Assembly (NCBI RefSeq): GCF_030345715.1 | Contig: NZ_JAUASX010000001.1 | Coordinates: forward strand, 310,001 to 374,000 | Direction of reading: 5' to 3' | Source: Solimonas sp. SE-A11 | GTDB taxonomy: Bacteria; Pseudomonadota; Gammaproteobacteria; Nevskiales; Nevskiaceae | Length of the DNA stretch: 64,000 nt | Translations under genes and position numbers: made by a program | The notes under the pieces: model-generated | What the model was told of the DNA's origin: nothing | Databases searched by the model: none | The model's input: only the letters and a program-made list of their open reading frames with translations | Shown here: in pieces, positions 17,781 to 26,266 of the stretch | Numbering within the stretch: position 1 is the first letter of the stretch | Layout of the letters: every line of letters starts with the position of its first letter

Positions 17781-18665
17781 ATGGAAACCGCCAAGGACGT
17801 TCGCCAGCACCCGCGTTCACCGCTGCCGCCGCAGCACCAGGACAAGCCGGGCTTCGAGTTCAAGATGCAGCCGCGCCCGCAGTACCAGGCGCCGGGCTAT
17901 CGCGGTTCCGGCAAGCTGGAACGCCGTGTGGCGCTGATCACCGGCGGCGACAGCGGCATCGGCCGCTCCGTGGCCACGCTCTACGCCCGCGAGGGCGCGG
18001 ACATCGCCATCGTCTACCTGCAGGAGGAGAAGCTCGACGCTGCCGAGACGCAGCGTGCCGTGGAGAACGAGGGCCGCCAGTGCCTGCTACTGCCGGGCGA
18101 CGTACGCGATCCGGCCTTCTGCCGCCGCGCGGTGGAGAACACCGTGGAGTGCTTCGGGCGGCTCGACGTGCTGGTCAACAATGCCGCCTTCCAGCAGAGC
18201 GTGGAGCGCCTGGAGGACCTCAGTGACGAGCAGATCGAGCGCAGCTTCCGCACCAACATCATCGGCTACATGTTCATGGCGCGCGCCGCGCTGCCGCATC
18301 TCAAGCCAGGATCGGCCATCGTCAACTGCGGCTCCATCACCGGCCTGGAGGGCAGCCATGCGCTGCTCGACTACTCCGCCACCAAGGGCGCCATCCACGC
18401 CTTCACCAAGTCGCTGGCGCAGAACCTGGTGGATCGCGGCATCCGCGTGAACTGCGTGGCGCCGGGGCCGGTGTGGACCCCGCTCAATGTCGCGGACAAG
18501 CCGGCGGAGAAGGTGGCACAGCATGGCGCCAAGACGCCGATGAAACGCCCGGCGCAGCCCGAGGAAATCGCACCCGCCTTCGTGTTCTTCGCCTCCAACC
18601 TGGATTCGAGCTACATCACCGGCGAGGTGCTGTCGCTGCTCGGCGGCGACACCACGGCGGCTTAG
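17781..18665 (+). CDS. SDR oxidoreductase, YghA/YdaD-like
   Basis: A 294-aa short-chain dehydrogenase with a long N-terminal lead (about 45 residues, HQDKPGFEFKMQPRPQYQ) typical of the YghA/general-stress YdaD subgroup. It has the nucleotide motif TGGDSGIGRS, NNAAF, the catalytic Ser (NCGSITG), and YSATK with catalytic Tyr/Lys. It ends GEVLSLLGGD like relatives. The ribosome site is TAGGAGAGAG. Stress-linked DUF883 and glycine-zipper genes upstream suggest a general stress or osmotic context. The substrate is unknown. Confidence 0.92.
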   Translation: METAKDVRQHPRSPLPPQHQDKPGFEFKMQPRPQYQAPGYRGSGKLERRVALITGGDSGIGRSVATLYAREGADIAIVYLQEEKLDAAETQRAVENEGRQCLLLPGDVRDPAFCRRAVENTVECFGRLDVLVNNAAFQQSVERLEDLSDEQIERSFRTNIIGYMFMARAALPHLKPGSAIVNCGSITGLEGSHALLDYSATKGAIHAFTKSLAQNLVDRGIRVNCVAPGPVWTPLNVADKPAEKVAQHGAKTPMKRPAQPEEIAPAFVFFASNLDSSYITGEVLSLLGGDTTAA

Positions 18666-18798
18666 CTATCTTGCTGAGACATCGGCGCAGGCACTTGTAA
18701 GAAAAATCCCCCATCCATTCGGTGTAGAGCCCTGGGCGTCGCTTTGCTTCTATGATCGGCCCGGGGAAAGCCGACGTTTGTCATGACGCGGCTGGCAT

Positions 18799-20583
18799 GT
18801 GCGAATGGGGGAAGCCTTGTCACAGAACAACAAAACGCCTGCCGCAGACGGCAGGCAGGGCGGCGTGTCGCGCCGCAGCGTCATCAAGGGCCTGGGTTCC
18901 ATCGCTGCGGCTGCGGCCTGGGCGCCGCTGTTCCGCCTGACGCCGGCCGATGCCGCGGCGGGCGCGCCGCCGCCGGCCTTCCCGGCGGGCTTCGACCTGT
19001 ACCGCCAGGGCTTCGAGAACTGGGCCGGCGACATCCGCGTGGATGCGCTGTGGACCTGCTCGGTGCGCAGCCCGCAGGCGGTGGTCGCGCTGGCCAACTG
19101 GGCCAAGGCCCAGGGCTGGCGCCTGCGCCCGCGCGGCTCCATGCACAACTGGTCGCCGCTGGCGCTGGAGCCTGGCACGCGCTCCGACGCGCGCATCCTG
19201 ATGGTGGACACCACCGCGTACCTGGCCGACATGGCCATGGTCGCGCCGCTGCCGGAAGCCGCAGTACGCGTGCAGGCCGGCGCCATGCTGGAAGACCTGC
19301 TGGGCTTTCTGGAAACCAAGGGCTGCGGTCTGGCGGCCTCGCCGGCACCGGGTGACGTCACCATCGGCGGCATGCTGGCCATCGGCTGCCACGGCACGGG
19401 CCTGCCGGCGGCGGGCGAGACGCGCAAGCCGGGCCACAGCTTCGGCACGCTCAGCAACCTCATCGTCAGCATCACCGCCGTGGTCTGGGACGCGGGCAGC
19501 GGCAGCTACCAGCTGCGCACCGTGCCGCGCTCGCATCCGCACTGCAAGGCGCTGATGACCCACCTGGGCCGCAGCTTCGTCACCGAGGTGGTGCTGCGCG
19601 TGGGCGCCAACAGCAACCTGCGCTGCCAGTCGTTCATGCACATCCCGGCCAGCGAGATGTTCGCCGCGCCGGGCAGTGGTGGTCGTACCATCGCCAGCTT
19701 CGTCGAGCAGGCTGGCCGCATCGAGGCGATCCAGTTCCCGTTCACGCCCAATCCCTGGCTCAAGGTCTGGAGCGTGAGCCCGACCAAGCCGCTGCTGTCG
19801 CGCAAGGTCAACAAGCCCTACAGCTACGTCTTTGCCGACGCGATCCCGCGCGTGGTCTCGGACCTGGCCGACCAGGTGCTCAGCGGCATCGGCGCGGCCA
19901 CGCCGGCCTTCGGCGCCGTCGAATACACGGTGAGCAGCGCGGGCCTGCTGGCGACGCTGTCGCAGGACATCTGGGGACCGTCGAAGAACCTGATGCTGTA
20001 CGTGAAGCCGACCACGCTGCGCGTCACCGCCAACGGCTACGCCATCCTCACCTCGCGCGCCAACATCCAGCGCGTGATCCACGAGTTCCACCTGAAGTAC
20101 CAGGCCATGATTCAGGCCTGGCAGGCGCGCGGCCGCTATCCGGTCAACGGCCCGGTGGAGATCCGCATCACCGGCCTGGACCATGCCGGTGACGTCGGCA
20201 TTGCCGGCGCGGAGGCCGCGGCGCTGTCGGCCGTTCGCCCGCGCGCGGATCATCCGGAATGGGACGTGGCGATCTGGCTGGATCTACTGACCTTCCCCGG
20301 CACGCCCGGCGCCAACGAGTTCTTCCGCGAGTTCGAGCTGTGGGCCTTCCAGAACTACAGCGGCAGCTACGCCACGATGCGCGTGGAGTGGTCCAAGGGC
20401 TGGGGCTACGGCAGCCAGGCCCCCTGGACCGACCCGGTGGTGCTGGGCCAGCACATCCCGCAGGGCTTCCGCGCGGCGGCCGGCGCGCACGAGGACTGGG
20501 ACTGGGCCCTGGCCCGGCTCGACCAGTTCGATCCGCACCGCATCTTCAGCAGCCCGATGCTGGATCGGCTGATGCCGGCCTAG
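18799..20583 (+). CDS. Tat-exported FAD oxidase resembling type II cholesterol oxidase
   Basis: About 594 aa. A twin-arginine signal lies near residues 24-45 (SRRSVIKGLGSIAAAAAWAP), so the protein is folded with FAD before export. The body is a VAO/PCMH-type flavoprotein. RPRGSMHNWSP places His116 where covalent 8-alpha-histidyl FAD is attached in type II cholesterol oxidase of Brevibacterium. APGDVTIGGMLAIGCHGTG and HLGRSFVTEVVLRV, with NLRCQSFMHIPASEM, also track that enzyme. It would oxidise a 3-beta-hydroxysteroid or a similar alcohol with O2. Start uncertain: GTG 18799, ATG 18805 or TTG 18817 (behind GGGGGA). A bidirectional terminator follows. Confidence 0.82.
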   Translation: MRMGEALSQNNKTPAADGRQGGVSRRSVIKGLGSIAAAAAWAPLFRLTPADAAAGAPPPAFPAGFDLYRQGFENWAGDIRVDALWTCSVRSPQAVVALANWAKAQGWRLRPRGSMHNWSPLALEPGTRSDARILMVDTTAYLADMAMVAPLPEAAVRVQAGAMLEDLLGFLETKGCGLAASPAPGDVTIGGMLAIGCHGTGLPAAGETRKPGHSFGTLSNLIVSITAVVWDAGSGSYQLRTVPRSHPHCKALMTHLGRSFVTEVVLRVGANSNLRCQSFMHIPASEMFAAPGSGGRTIASFVEQAGRIEAIQFPFTPNPWLKVWSVSPTKPLLSRKVNKPYSYVFADAIPRVVSDLADQVLSGIGAATPAFGAVEYTVSSAGLLATLSQDIWGPSKNLMLYVKPTTLRVTANGYAILTSRANIQRVIHEFHLKYQAMIQAWQARGRYPVNGPVEIRITGLDHAGDVGIAGAEAAALSAVRPRADHPEWDVAIWLDLLTFPGTPGANEFFREFELWAFQNYSGSYATMRVEWSKGWGYGSQAPWTDPVVLGQHIPQGFRAAAGAHEDWDWALARLDQFDPHRIFSSPMLDRLMPA

Positions 20584-20599
20584 CGGTGTAGTGCTCCAC

Positions 20600-20635
20600 A
20601 ACGAAGAAAGTCGCCTTGCGGCACCTTTCTTCGTT
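20600..20635. terminator. Bidirectional terminator between convergent genes
   Basis: AACGAAGAAAG and CTTTCTTCGTT form an 11-bp perfect outer stem with a short GC-rich inner stem, lying between the oxidase stop and the MarR stop. Confidence 0.75.
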
Positions 20636-20649
20636 TCAGCTCTTTCACT

Positions 20650-21207
20650 TCAACGCGCGGGCGCCGAGCGGTCCTGGTCGCTTTCGTCGCGCGGACGCGG
20701 CGCGTTCTCGAAGATGCGCGCCACCAGCGACAGGAAGTGCACGCCCATGTCGACCTCTTCGGGCGTCATGTAGTCGATGGCCCAGCGCATCAGCGACTGG
20801 CCGTTGGTGACCATCTGCAGCATGAAGCGCTCGCCCTTGGGCGTGAGCTTGATCAGCTTCTCGCGGCCCGAGTCGGGATCTTCCATGATCTGGAGCAGGC
20901 CCAGCGGCGGCTTGGACATGGCCCGTAGCGCCTTGGAGACCGAGCTGCTGGTGATCTCGAACCAGTCCATCATCGCCTTCTCGACGAACTTGCGGCGCAT
21001 CAGCTTGCCGTCCACGCCCTGCGAGCGGATCAGCCACATGATCACGGTCTGGTGGCGGTTCAGCGCCTTGCCGGAACGCAGCGTGTCCTCGATCGTCATG
21101 CCCACCGTGTAATGGATGGGATAGAACAGCTCCAGCAGTTCGTGCGGCCCGTTCAGGTGCGGGATGCGGCGGACTTCGGTGGTCTTTGAAACGCCTTTCT
21201 TGTTCAC
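20650..21207 (-). CDS. MarR-family transcriptional regulator
   Basis: A 185-aa winged-helix regulator. The recognition region is DWFEITSSSVSKALRAMSKPPLGLL, and the wing is DPDSGREKLIKLTPKGERF, both MarR-like. The N-terminal 40 residues and C-terminal helices give the dimer interface. It is divergent from the aldehyde dehydrogenase with a low-GC, palindrome-bearing intergenic region between them, so it most likely controls itself and that gene. Related half-sites upstream of the P450 and TonB-receptor operons make it the prime candidate regulator of the whole block (inference). Confidence 0.85.
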   Translation of the reverse strand: MNKKGVSKTTEVRRIPHLNGPHELLELFYPIHYTVGMTIEDTLRSGKALNRHQTVIMWLIRSQGVDGKLMRRKFVEKAMMDWFEITSSSVSKALRAMSKPPLGLLQIMEDPDSGREKLIKLTPKGERFMLQMVTNGQSLMRWAIDYMTPEEVDMGVHFLSLVARIFENAPRPRDESDQDRSAPAR

Positions 21208-21326
21208 GGTGCTCGGTTCAGGGCAGGAGGTCTTGTCTTCGCGGCGAGGCTATACGAAGCCGGCCGCTGGCGGCGGAACTGTTTATAGCCTGAAACATAG
21301 TAACTTGGAAAACAATATAAAAAAAT

Positions 21327-21350
21327 AATTATGTCTTGACGGACATAATT
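21327..21350. promoter_or_regulatory. 9-bp palindromic operator overlapping a possible -35
   Basis: AATTATGTC and GACATAATT are perfect inverted arms around TTGACG, which could serve as a -35 element for the aldehyde dehydrogenase gene. The region is strikingly AT-rich against its surroundings. The half-site ATTATGTC resembles ATTGTGTC at 22929. Confidence 0.7.
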
Positions 21351-21423
21351 CACAAAAGCACACTCTCGCGCCGCCTGCCGGGTCCCCGGCGGGCGCTTTA
21401 TCCATGGCGCGGAGGGTTGGGCG

Positions 21424-22875
21424 ATGCACGGTGACGGCAAGGCGGTATCGGTGGTCGGGGCGGGGACGAATCTGGCGAAACTCCTGCAGGTCCAGCGGGC
21501 GGCCCATGCGGCGGACCCCTTTCCCACGGCGGAGCAGCGCATCGACCGCCTGCGCCGGCTGCTGGCCGCGCTGGAGAGCCACGAGCAGCGCATTGTCGAG
21601 GCCCTGAACGCCGACTTCGGCTACCGCTCGCCGCACCAGACCTGGTTCGCCGAGGTGGTCACCACCGCCAAGCCGCTACGCCTGGCCATCGCGCAGCTGC
21701 GGCGCTGGATGCGGCCCGAGCGCCGCAGCACCGGTTTGCCCTTCAACCTGCTGGGCGCGCGTGCCGAGGTGCACTACCAGCCGCTGGGCGTGGTCGGCGT
21801 GATCAGCCCCTGGAACGTGCCGGTGAACCTGGCGGTGGCACCGCTGGCGGGCGTCCTGGCGGCCGGCAACCGCGTGATGATGAAGCCCTCCGAGGCCACG
21901 CCCGCCACCGCGGAGCTGCTGCAGCAGATGATCGCCTCGGCCTTCGATCCGGCGGAGCTGACGGTAGCCACAGGCGGCGTGGAGGTAGGCCGCGAGTTCA
22001 GCGCGCTGCCCTTCGACCACCTGCTGTACACCGGCGGCGAGGCCGTGGCCAAGCACATCATGCGCGCGGCCTCGGATCACCTCACGCCGCTGACGCTGGA
22101 GCTGGGCGGCAAGTCGCCGACGCTGATCGGCGAGGGCGCCGACCTGCAGCTGGCGGCGCGCCGCATCGCCTTCGGCAAGGTGTTCAATGCCGGCCAGGTC
22201 TGCCTGGCGCCGGACTACGTGCTGGTACCCAATGCGCGCAAGCGCGAGCTGGTCGACGCGCTGATCGAGGCCTTCAAGGGCATGCTGCCCGAGGCCTCCG
22301 GCAGCCGCGACTTCGTCGCCGCGATCAACGCCCGCCATGCCGACCGCCTGCGCGGCTACGTGCTGGAGGCGCGCGCCTCGGGTGCCGAGGTGATCGAACT
22401 GGAGTGGACCGGCCGCAGCAGCGCGCCGGGCGCGATCATGGTGCCGCTGACCCTGCTGGTGGAGCCCTCGCCGATGCTGGCGGTAATGCGCGAGGAGATT
22501 TTCGGGCCGCTGCTGCCGATCGTGGGCTACGACCGCTTCGAGGATGCGCTGGCGATGATCAACGCCAAGGATCGCCCACTGGCGCTGTACTACTTCGGCG
22601 ACGACCGCGCGCAGATCCAGCAGGTGCTGACGCGCACCGTCTCCGGCGGCGTCACGCTCAACGACGTGATCATGCACTACACCATGGACGACCTGCCCTT
22701 CGGCGGGGTCGGCGCCAGCGGCATGGGCGCCTATCACGGCCGTGACGGCTTCCGGCGCTTCTCGCATGCGCGCGCCGTCTACACGCAGAGCCGCTTCGAC
22801 ATCGGCGGCATGCTGCGACCGCCCTACGGGCCGCGCTTCGAGCGCATCGCCCGAGTGCTGCAGAAGCATGGCTGA
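21424..22875 (+). CDS. Coniferyl-aldehyde-dehydrogenase-like ALDH
   Basis: A 483-aa NAD(P)-dependent aldehyde dehydrogenase. The oxyanion/cofactor region is VISPWNVPVNLAVAPLAGVL, the general-base Glu is in LELGGKSP, and the nucleophile Cys is in FNAGQVCLAPDYV. The latter fits the coniferyl aldehyde dehydrogenase subgroup, as does the C-terminal FGGVGASGMGAYHGRDGF. It would oxidise a hydrophobic aldehyde to the acid, a logical step before CoA activation by the ligase at 26253. Regulation by the divergent MarR is likely. The start is followed by a weakly conserved 15-residue lead, so a slightly later start is possible. Confidence 0.9.
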   Translation: MHGDGKAVSVVGAGTNLAKLLQVQRAAHAADPFPTAEQRIDRLRRLLAALESHEQRIVEALNADFGYRSPHQTWFAEVVTTAKPLRLAIAQLRRWMRPERRSTGLPFNLLGARAEVHYQPLGVVGVISPWNVPVNLAVAPLAGVLAAGNRVMMKPSEATPATAELLQQMIASAFDPAELTVATGGVEVGREFSALPFDHLLYTGGEAVAKHIMRAASDHLTPLTLELGGKSPTLIGEGADLQLAARRIAFGKVFNAGQVCLAPDYVLVPNARKRELVDALIEAFKGMLPEASGSRDFVAAINARHADRLRGYVLEARASGAEVIELEWTGRSSAPGAIMVPLTLLVEPSPMLAVMREEIFGPLLPIVGYDRFEDALAMINAKDRPLALYYFGDDRAQIQQVLTRTVSGGVTLNDVIMHYTMDDLPFGGVGASGMGAYHGRDGFRRFSHARAVYTQSRFDIGGMLRPPYGPRFERIARVLQKHG

Positions 22876-22928
22876 TCCCGTCTCCATGACCTGACCCGAC
22901 AGGCCCGCCGCTGGCCACGTGCGGGCTT

Positions 22929-22966
22929 ATTGTGTCCTTGACACAATAGTGTCCAAAAGACACAAT
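22929..22966 (+). promoter_or_regulatory. Tandem palindromic operator/promoter of the P450 operon
   Basis: Two inverted repeats abut: ATTGTGTC-CTT-GACACAAT (22929-22947), then GTGTC-CAAAA-GACAC (22949-22963). TTGACA at 22938 is a perfect -35, and CACAAT at 22961 is a weak -10 at 17 bp spacing, so a bound repressor would cover the promoter. The segment GTCCAAAAGACACAAT (22951-22966) recurs with one change at 28104. Confidence 0.75.
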
Positions 22967-23006
22967 CAACCAATAATCACATTCAAAGTGCGAGTGAGGA
23001 AACACC

Positions 23007-24251
23007 GTGAGCCAGCCCCGTCTGCCCGATGCAGCGAGCTTCACCGTCGAGTCCCTGAACCGGCCCGAGGTGATCGCCAATCCCTATCCCTGGTACGCGC
23101 TGCTGCGCGACCAGCCGCCGCAGTTCGGCCTGCGTGACTGGCCTCCGGGCACGGTGCCCGGTCAGGACGTGCCGGAGCCGTCCTGGGTGTTCCTGAAGTA
23201 CGCCGACGTGGCGGCGGCGGCGAAGAACCATGACGCCTTCTCTTCGCGCGATCCGATGCAGGAGGCCTCCGACGCGCCGACGCTGATGCTGGTCAACCAC
23301 GACCGCCCGCGGCACACGGTGCTGCGCAACATCGCCAAGCAGGCCTTCACGCCCAAGCGTGTCGAGCATGACGTGGCGCCCTGGGTGGAGCGCACGGTCG
23401 CCGGCATGATCGCGGAACTGCCGGACGGCGACGTCGAGTTCATGCACAGCTTCGCCGAGGTGCTGCCGGCCCGCGTGATGACCAAGCTGATCGGCACGCC
23501 GGAAGGCGACTACGACAAGCTGCGCCGCTGGGCCAGCGCCTTCATGGTCACCTCGGACTTCACGCTCGAGGAGCGCAACCAGTGCAACCGCGAGATCGCG
23601 ATGTACTACGCCGAGGCCGTGGCCGAACGCTACCGCGACATCGAGCGTGGCCTGACCCCGCCGGACGACCTGATGACGGCCTTCATCCGCGCCGAGGACG
23701 AGGGCCAGACGCTGACCCGCGACGAGGTCACCCGCTTCTGCCTGACGCTGGTGGTGGCCGGCGCCGAGACCACCGGCTACCTGCTCGGCAACCTGGCCTG
23801 CACGCTGGCCGAGGAGCCGCAGTTCTTCCCGCTGCTGAAGCAGGACCGCCGCCTGGTGCGCCCCTTCATCGAGGAGAGCCTGCGCCGCGACGGCCCGCCG
23901 CAGCGCCTGTTCCGCGTAGCGACCATGGACGTGGAGATCGGCGGCGCGCAGATCCGCGCCGGCGAATGGGCGGCGCTGTTCTACGCCGCCGCCAACCGCG
24001 ACCCGGCCGTGTTCGAGTCGCCGGACGAGTTCATCCTCAACCGCCCCAACGTCGGCCGCCAGCTCACTTTCGGTCACGGCATCCATCACTGCATGGGCGC
24101 CGGCATCGCCCGCCTGGAGGCCGACAAGATGATCAACGGCCTGCTGGACCGCTGCTCGCGCATCGACCCCGGCAGCCAGCCGTTCAAGCGCCAGACTGGC
24201 GGCCTGCTGAACTACGGCCTGGACCGCTGCCCGATCGTGCTGGTGCGCTGA
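23007..24251 (+). CDS. Cytochrome P450 (class I, soluble)
   Basis: A 414-aa bacterial P450 with the I-helix VVAGAETTGYLL (oxygen-activating acid/Thr pair), ExxR in EESLRRDG, and the heme loop FGHGIHHCMGAG with axial Cys362. It is the first gene of a same-strand operon followed 21 bases later by a dienoyl-CoA isomerase-like gene and then a [2Fe-2S] ferredoxin, its probable electron donor. The ribosome site GTGAGGAAACACC precedes a GTG start. It hydroxylates an unknown hydrophobic substrate. Promoter with a double palindrome at 22929-22966. Confidence 0.95.
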   Translation: MSQPRLPDAASFTVESLNRPEVIANPYPWYALLRDQPPQFGLRDWPPGTVPGQDVPEPSWVFLKYADVAAAAKNHDAFSSRDPMQEASDAPTLMLVNHDRPRHTVLRNIAKQAFTPKRVEHDVAPWVERTVAGMIAELPDGDVEFMHSFAEVLPARVMTKLIGTPEGDYDKLRRWASAFMVTSDFTLEERNQCNREIAMYYAEAVAERYRDIERGLTPPDDLMTAFIRAEDEGQTLTRDEVTRFCLTLVVAGAETTGYLLGNLACTLAEEPQFFPLLKQDRRLVRPFIEESLRRDGPPQRLFRVATMDVEIGGAQIRAGEWAALFYAAANRDPAVFESPDEFILNRPNVGRQLTFGHGIHHCMGAGIARLEADKMINGLLDRCSRIDPGSQPFKRQTGGLLNYGLDRCPIVLVR

Positions 24252-24272
24252 GCGCACAAGGAGAGCCCGCAC

Positions 24273-25082
24273 ATGTCGCTGCAACTGACGCGCAACGGCG
24301 CCGTGGCCGAGATCCTGATGGACCGGGCCGAGCGCATGAACGCGCTCGACACCGCTTTCTGGAGCGAGCTGCCGCGCCTGCTCGACGAGGTGGATGCCGA
24401 CCCCTCGATCCGCGTGCTGCTGCTGCAGGGCAGCGGCAAGCACTTCAGCGCCGGCATGGACCTGGACTTCTTCCCGGCGATCCGTGAGCAGGAGAACGGT
24501 GAACCCGGCCGCTACCGCGACTGGATCCGCCGCAAGGTGCTGGCCCTGCAGGCGGCGCTGACGCGGCTCGAGACCCTGCGCGTGCCGGTGATCGCGGTGA
24601 CCCAGGGCGCCTGCATCGGCGGCGCCCTGGACCTGGCCTGCTGCACCAACCTGCGCTACGCCACGGCCGATGCCTATTTCCGCATCCACGAGATCAACAT
24701 CGGGATGATGGCCGACCTCGGCGTGTTGCAGCGCCTGCCACGACTGCTGCCGGCGGCATTGGTGCAGGAGCTGGCCTTGACCGGCCGGCCGATGAACGCC
24801 GCGGAGGCCTTGCAGCGCGGCTTCGTCAACGCGGTATCCGACAGCCACGAGCAGGCGCTGCAACTGGCGCGCGAGACTGCGGCGCGCATCGCCGCGCTGT
24901 CGCCGCTGGCAGTGGCCGGCACCAAGGCGGCGCTGAACCACGCCCGTGATCACAGCGTGGCCGACGGCCTGGAGTTCGCCAGCCTGTGGAATGCCGCCAT
25001 GTTCGTGTCGGAGGACGTGCCGCTGGCGCTGGCGGCACAGAAGCATCGCGGCGCCGCGCAATTCCAGGACCTGCTGCCCTGA
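24273..25082 (+). CDS. Enoyl-CoA hydratase/isomerase, dienoyl-CoA isomerase-like
   Basis: A 269-aa crotonase-fold protein. The oxyanion segments are GKHFSAGMDLDFF and GACIGGALDLACC. The segment RIHEINIGMMADLGVLQRLP places a Glu and an Asp where delta3,5-delta2,4-dienoyl-CoA isomerase (ECH1) has its catalytic acids, so double-bond isomerisation is likelier than hydration. It would act in beta-oxidation of an unsaturated side chain or an opened ring. It has a strong AAGGAG site and lies within the P450 operon. Confidence 0.88.
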   Translation: MSLQLTRNGAVAEILMDRAERMNALDTAFWSELPRLLDEVDADPSIRVLLLQGSGKHFSAGMDLDFFPAIREQENGEPGRYRDWIRRKVLALQAALTRLETLRVPVIAVTQGACIGGALDLACCTNLRYATADAYFRIHEINIGMMADLGVLQRLPRLLPAALVQELALTGRPMNAAEALQRGFVNAVSDSHEQALQLARETAARIAALSPLAVAGTKAALNHARDHSVADGLEFASLWNAAMFVSEDVPLALAAQKHRGAAQFQDLLP

Positions 25083-25148
25083 GGGCAGCCAACGCCTTTT
25101 TCAGCGCGTGCCCCTGCCGGGGCGCGCCATCGACCGGAACATTCGAAA

Positions 25149-25457
25149 GTGAAGATTCATGTCATCGACCGGGGCGGCCGCGCCCATGAGCTGGAAGCCG
25201 ACGCCGGCGAGGCGCTGGTGAACCCGTTGAGCTTCGCCAATCTGGTGGAAGCAACCTGCGGCGGTGCCTGCTCCTGTGCCACCTGCCAGGTCTACGTCGA
25301 TCCCGCCTGGCTGGAGCGGCTGCCGCCGGCCGTGGGCGACGAGAGCCAGTTGCTGCCGGAGCTGCTGAACACGCAACCGAACAGCCGCCTGGCCTGCCAG
25401 GTGGTGATGAGCCCCGCGCTGGACGGCATCCGCCTGACCGTGGCGCCCGAACAGTAA
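25149..25457 (+). CDS. [2Fe-2S] ferredoxin, adrenodoxin/putidaredoxin type
   Basis: A 102-aa ferredoxin with cluster ligands Cys37, Cys43, Cys46 and Cys83 in CGGACSCATCQVYVD and RLACQV, the putidaredoxin spacing, plus an extra Cys41 between the first two ligands. It carries electrons from an FAD reductase (probably the one at 37113) to the P450. The GTG start fits KIHVIDRGG, the usual N-terminal strand. It lies between the isomerase and a SnoaL-like gene in the same operon. Confidence 0.93.
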   Translation: MKIHVIDRGGRAHELEADAGEALVNPLSFANLVEATCGGACSCATCQVYVDPAWLERLPPAVGDESQLLPELLNTQPNSRLACQVVMSPALDGIRLTVAPEQ

Positions 25458-25481
25458 AACCGTAACCGAGGAGACGCGAGC

Positions 25482-25880
25482 ATGAGCATGAACCCTGTCG
25501 AGGCGACCCAGGAAATCTTCACGCGCTTCGGCGCCAAGAACGTGCCGGGCATCGTCGAGCTGCTGGACGACGACATCCGCATCGAGTTCTACGGGCCGTC
25601 GGTGATCCCCTATGCCGGCGACTATCGCGGCAAGGAGGAGGCGCGCCGCTTCTTCGAGACGGTGCTCAGTTCAGTGGACATCCACCAGTTCGACGCCGAG
25701 CAGATGCTGCGCGACGGCGACATGGTGACGGTGACCGGCGTGCTGCACCTGACCGCGCGCGCCACCGGCCGCGACATCCGCTCCGACTTCGCCCACGTCA
25801 TCACCGTGCGAGACGGCAAGTGGCTGCGCTTCCGCGACTTCATGAACACGGCCGTGGCCGTGGCCGCCTTCACCCGCTGA
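25482..25880 (+). CDS. SnoaL-like (NTF2-fold) protein
   Basis: A 132-aa single-domain NTF2-like protein with an N-terminal helix (EATQEIFTRFGAKNVPGIVELL), FYGPSVIPYAGDYRGKEEAR, and C-terminal strands ending WLRFRDFMNTAVAVAAF. Members include delta5-3-ketosteroid isomerase, limonene epoxide hydrolase and polyketide cyclases. The catalytic residues that would pick among them are not certain here. In the P450 operon it may isomerise or hydrolyse the oxidised product. The ribosome site GAGGAGACG is strong. Confidence 0.85.
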   Translation: MSMNPVEATQEIFTRFGAKNVPGIVELLDDDIRIEFYGPSVIPYAGDYRGKEEARRFFETVLSSVDIHQFDAEQMLRDGDMVTVTGVLHLTARATGRDIRSDFAHVITVRDGKWLRFRDFMNTAVAVAAFTR

Positions 25881-25891
25881 AGGCCGCCGCC

Positions 25892-26266
25892 ATGTCGATC
25901 GAGCGGCACATCGCCGCGGGTGACCTCGGCCTGTTCCTGGCCCTGGCGGTGCCGGGGCTGGGACCCTGGCTGGTCGAGGCCCTGCTGCAGCTCAACGGCC
26001 TGCTGGGACTGCCGGGGCAGGGCGGCATGCATGGGCTGTCGCCGCTGCTGCTGGGCCTGATGGGCCTGCTGGGTGCCGGCTTCGCTTGGGCGCGGCTGAA
26101 TGCGCCGGCGGGCCTGCTGCGCAAGCCCGCCATGCTGGTGAAGGCCGCCGCGATGCTGCTGTTCGTGCTGGCGGTGCTGGGCGGCGCGCCGGCCATCCTG
26201 CTGCTGCTGGCGGCGGCCGATGCTGTGGCTGCGGTGCTGCTAGCGGTGGCCCGTGACCCGCGCTGA
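25892..26266 (+). CDS. Small four-helix membrane protein
   Basis: A 124-aa hydrophobic protein with about four TM helices (near residues 10-28, 45-62, 78-96, 98-117), rich in Leu, Ala and Gly. I do not recognise the family. The ATG is 9 bases after the SnoaL stop, and the gene overlaps the acyl-CoA synthetase start by 14 bases, so it is part of the operon. It could help the hydrophobic substrate cross or dwell in the inner membrane; this is inference. Confidence 0.7.
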   Translation: MSIERHIAAGDLGLFLALAVPGLGPWLVEALLQLNGLLGLPGQGGMHGLSPLLLGLMGLLGAGFAWARLNAPAGLLRKPAMLVKAAAMLLFVLAVLGGAPAILLLLAAADAVAAVLLAVARDPR

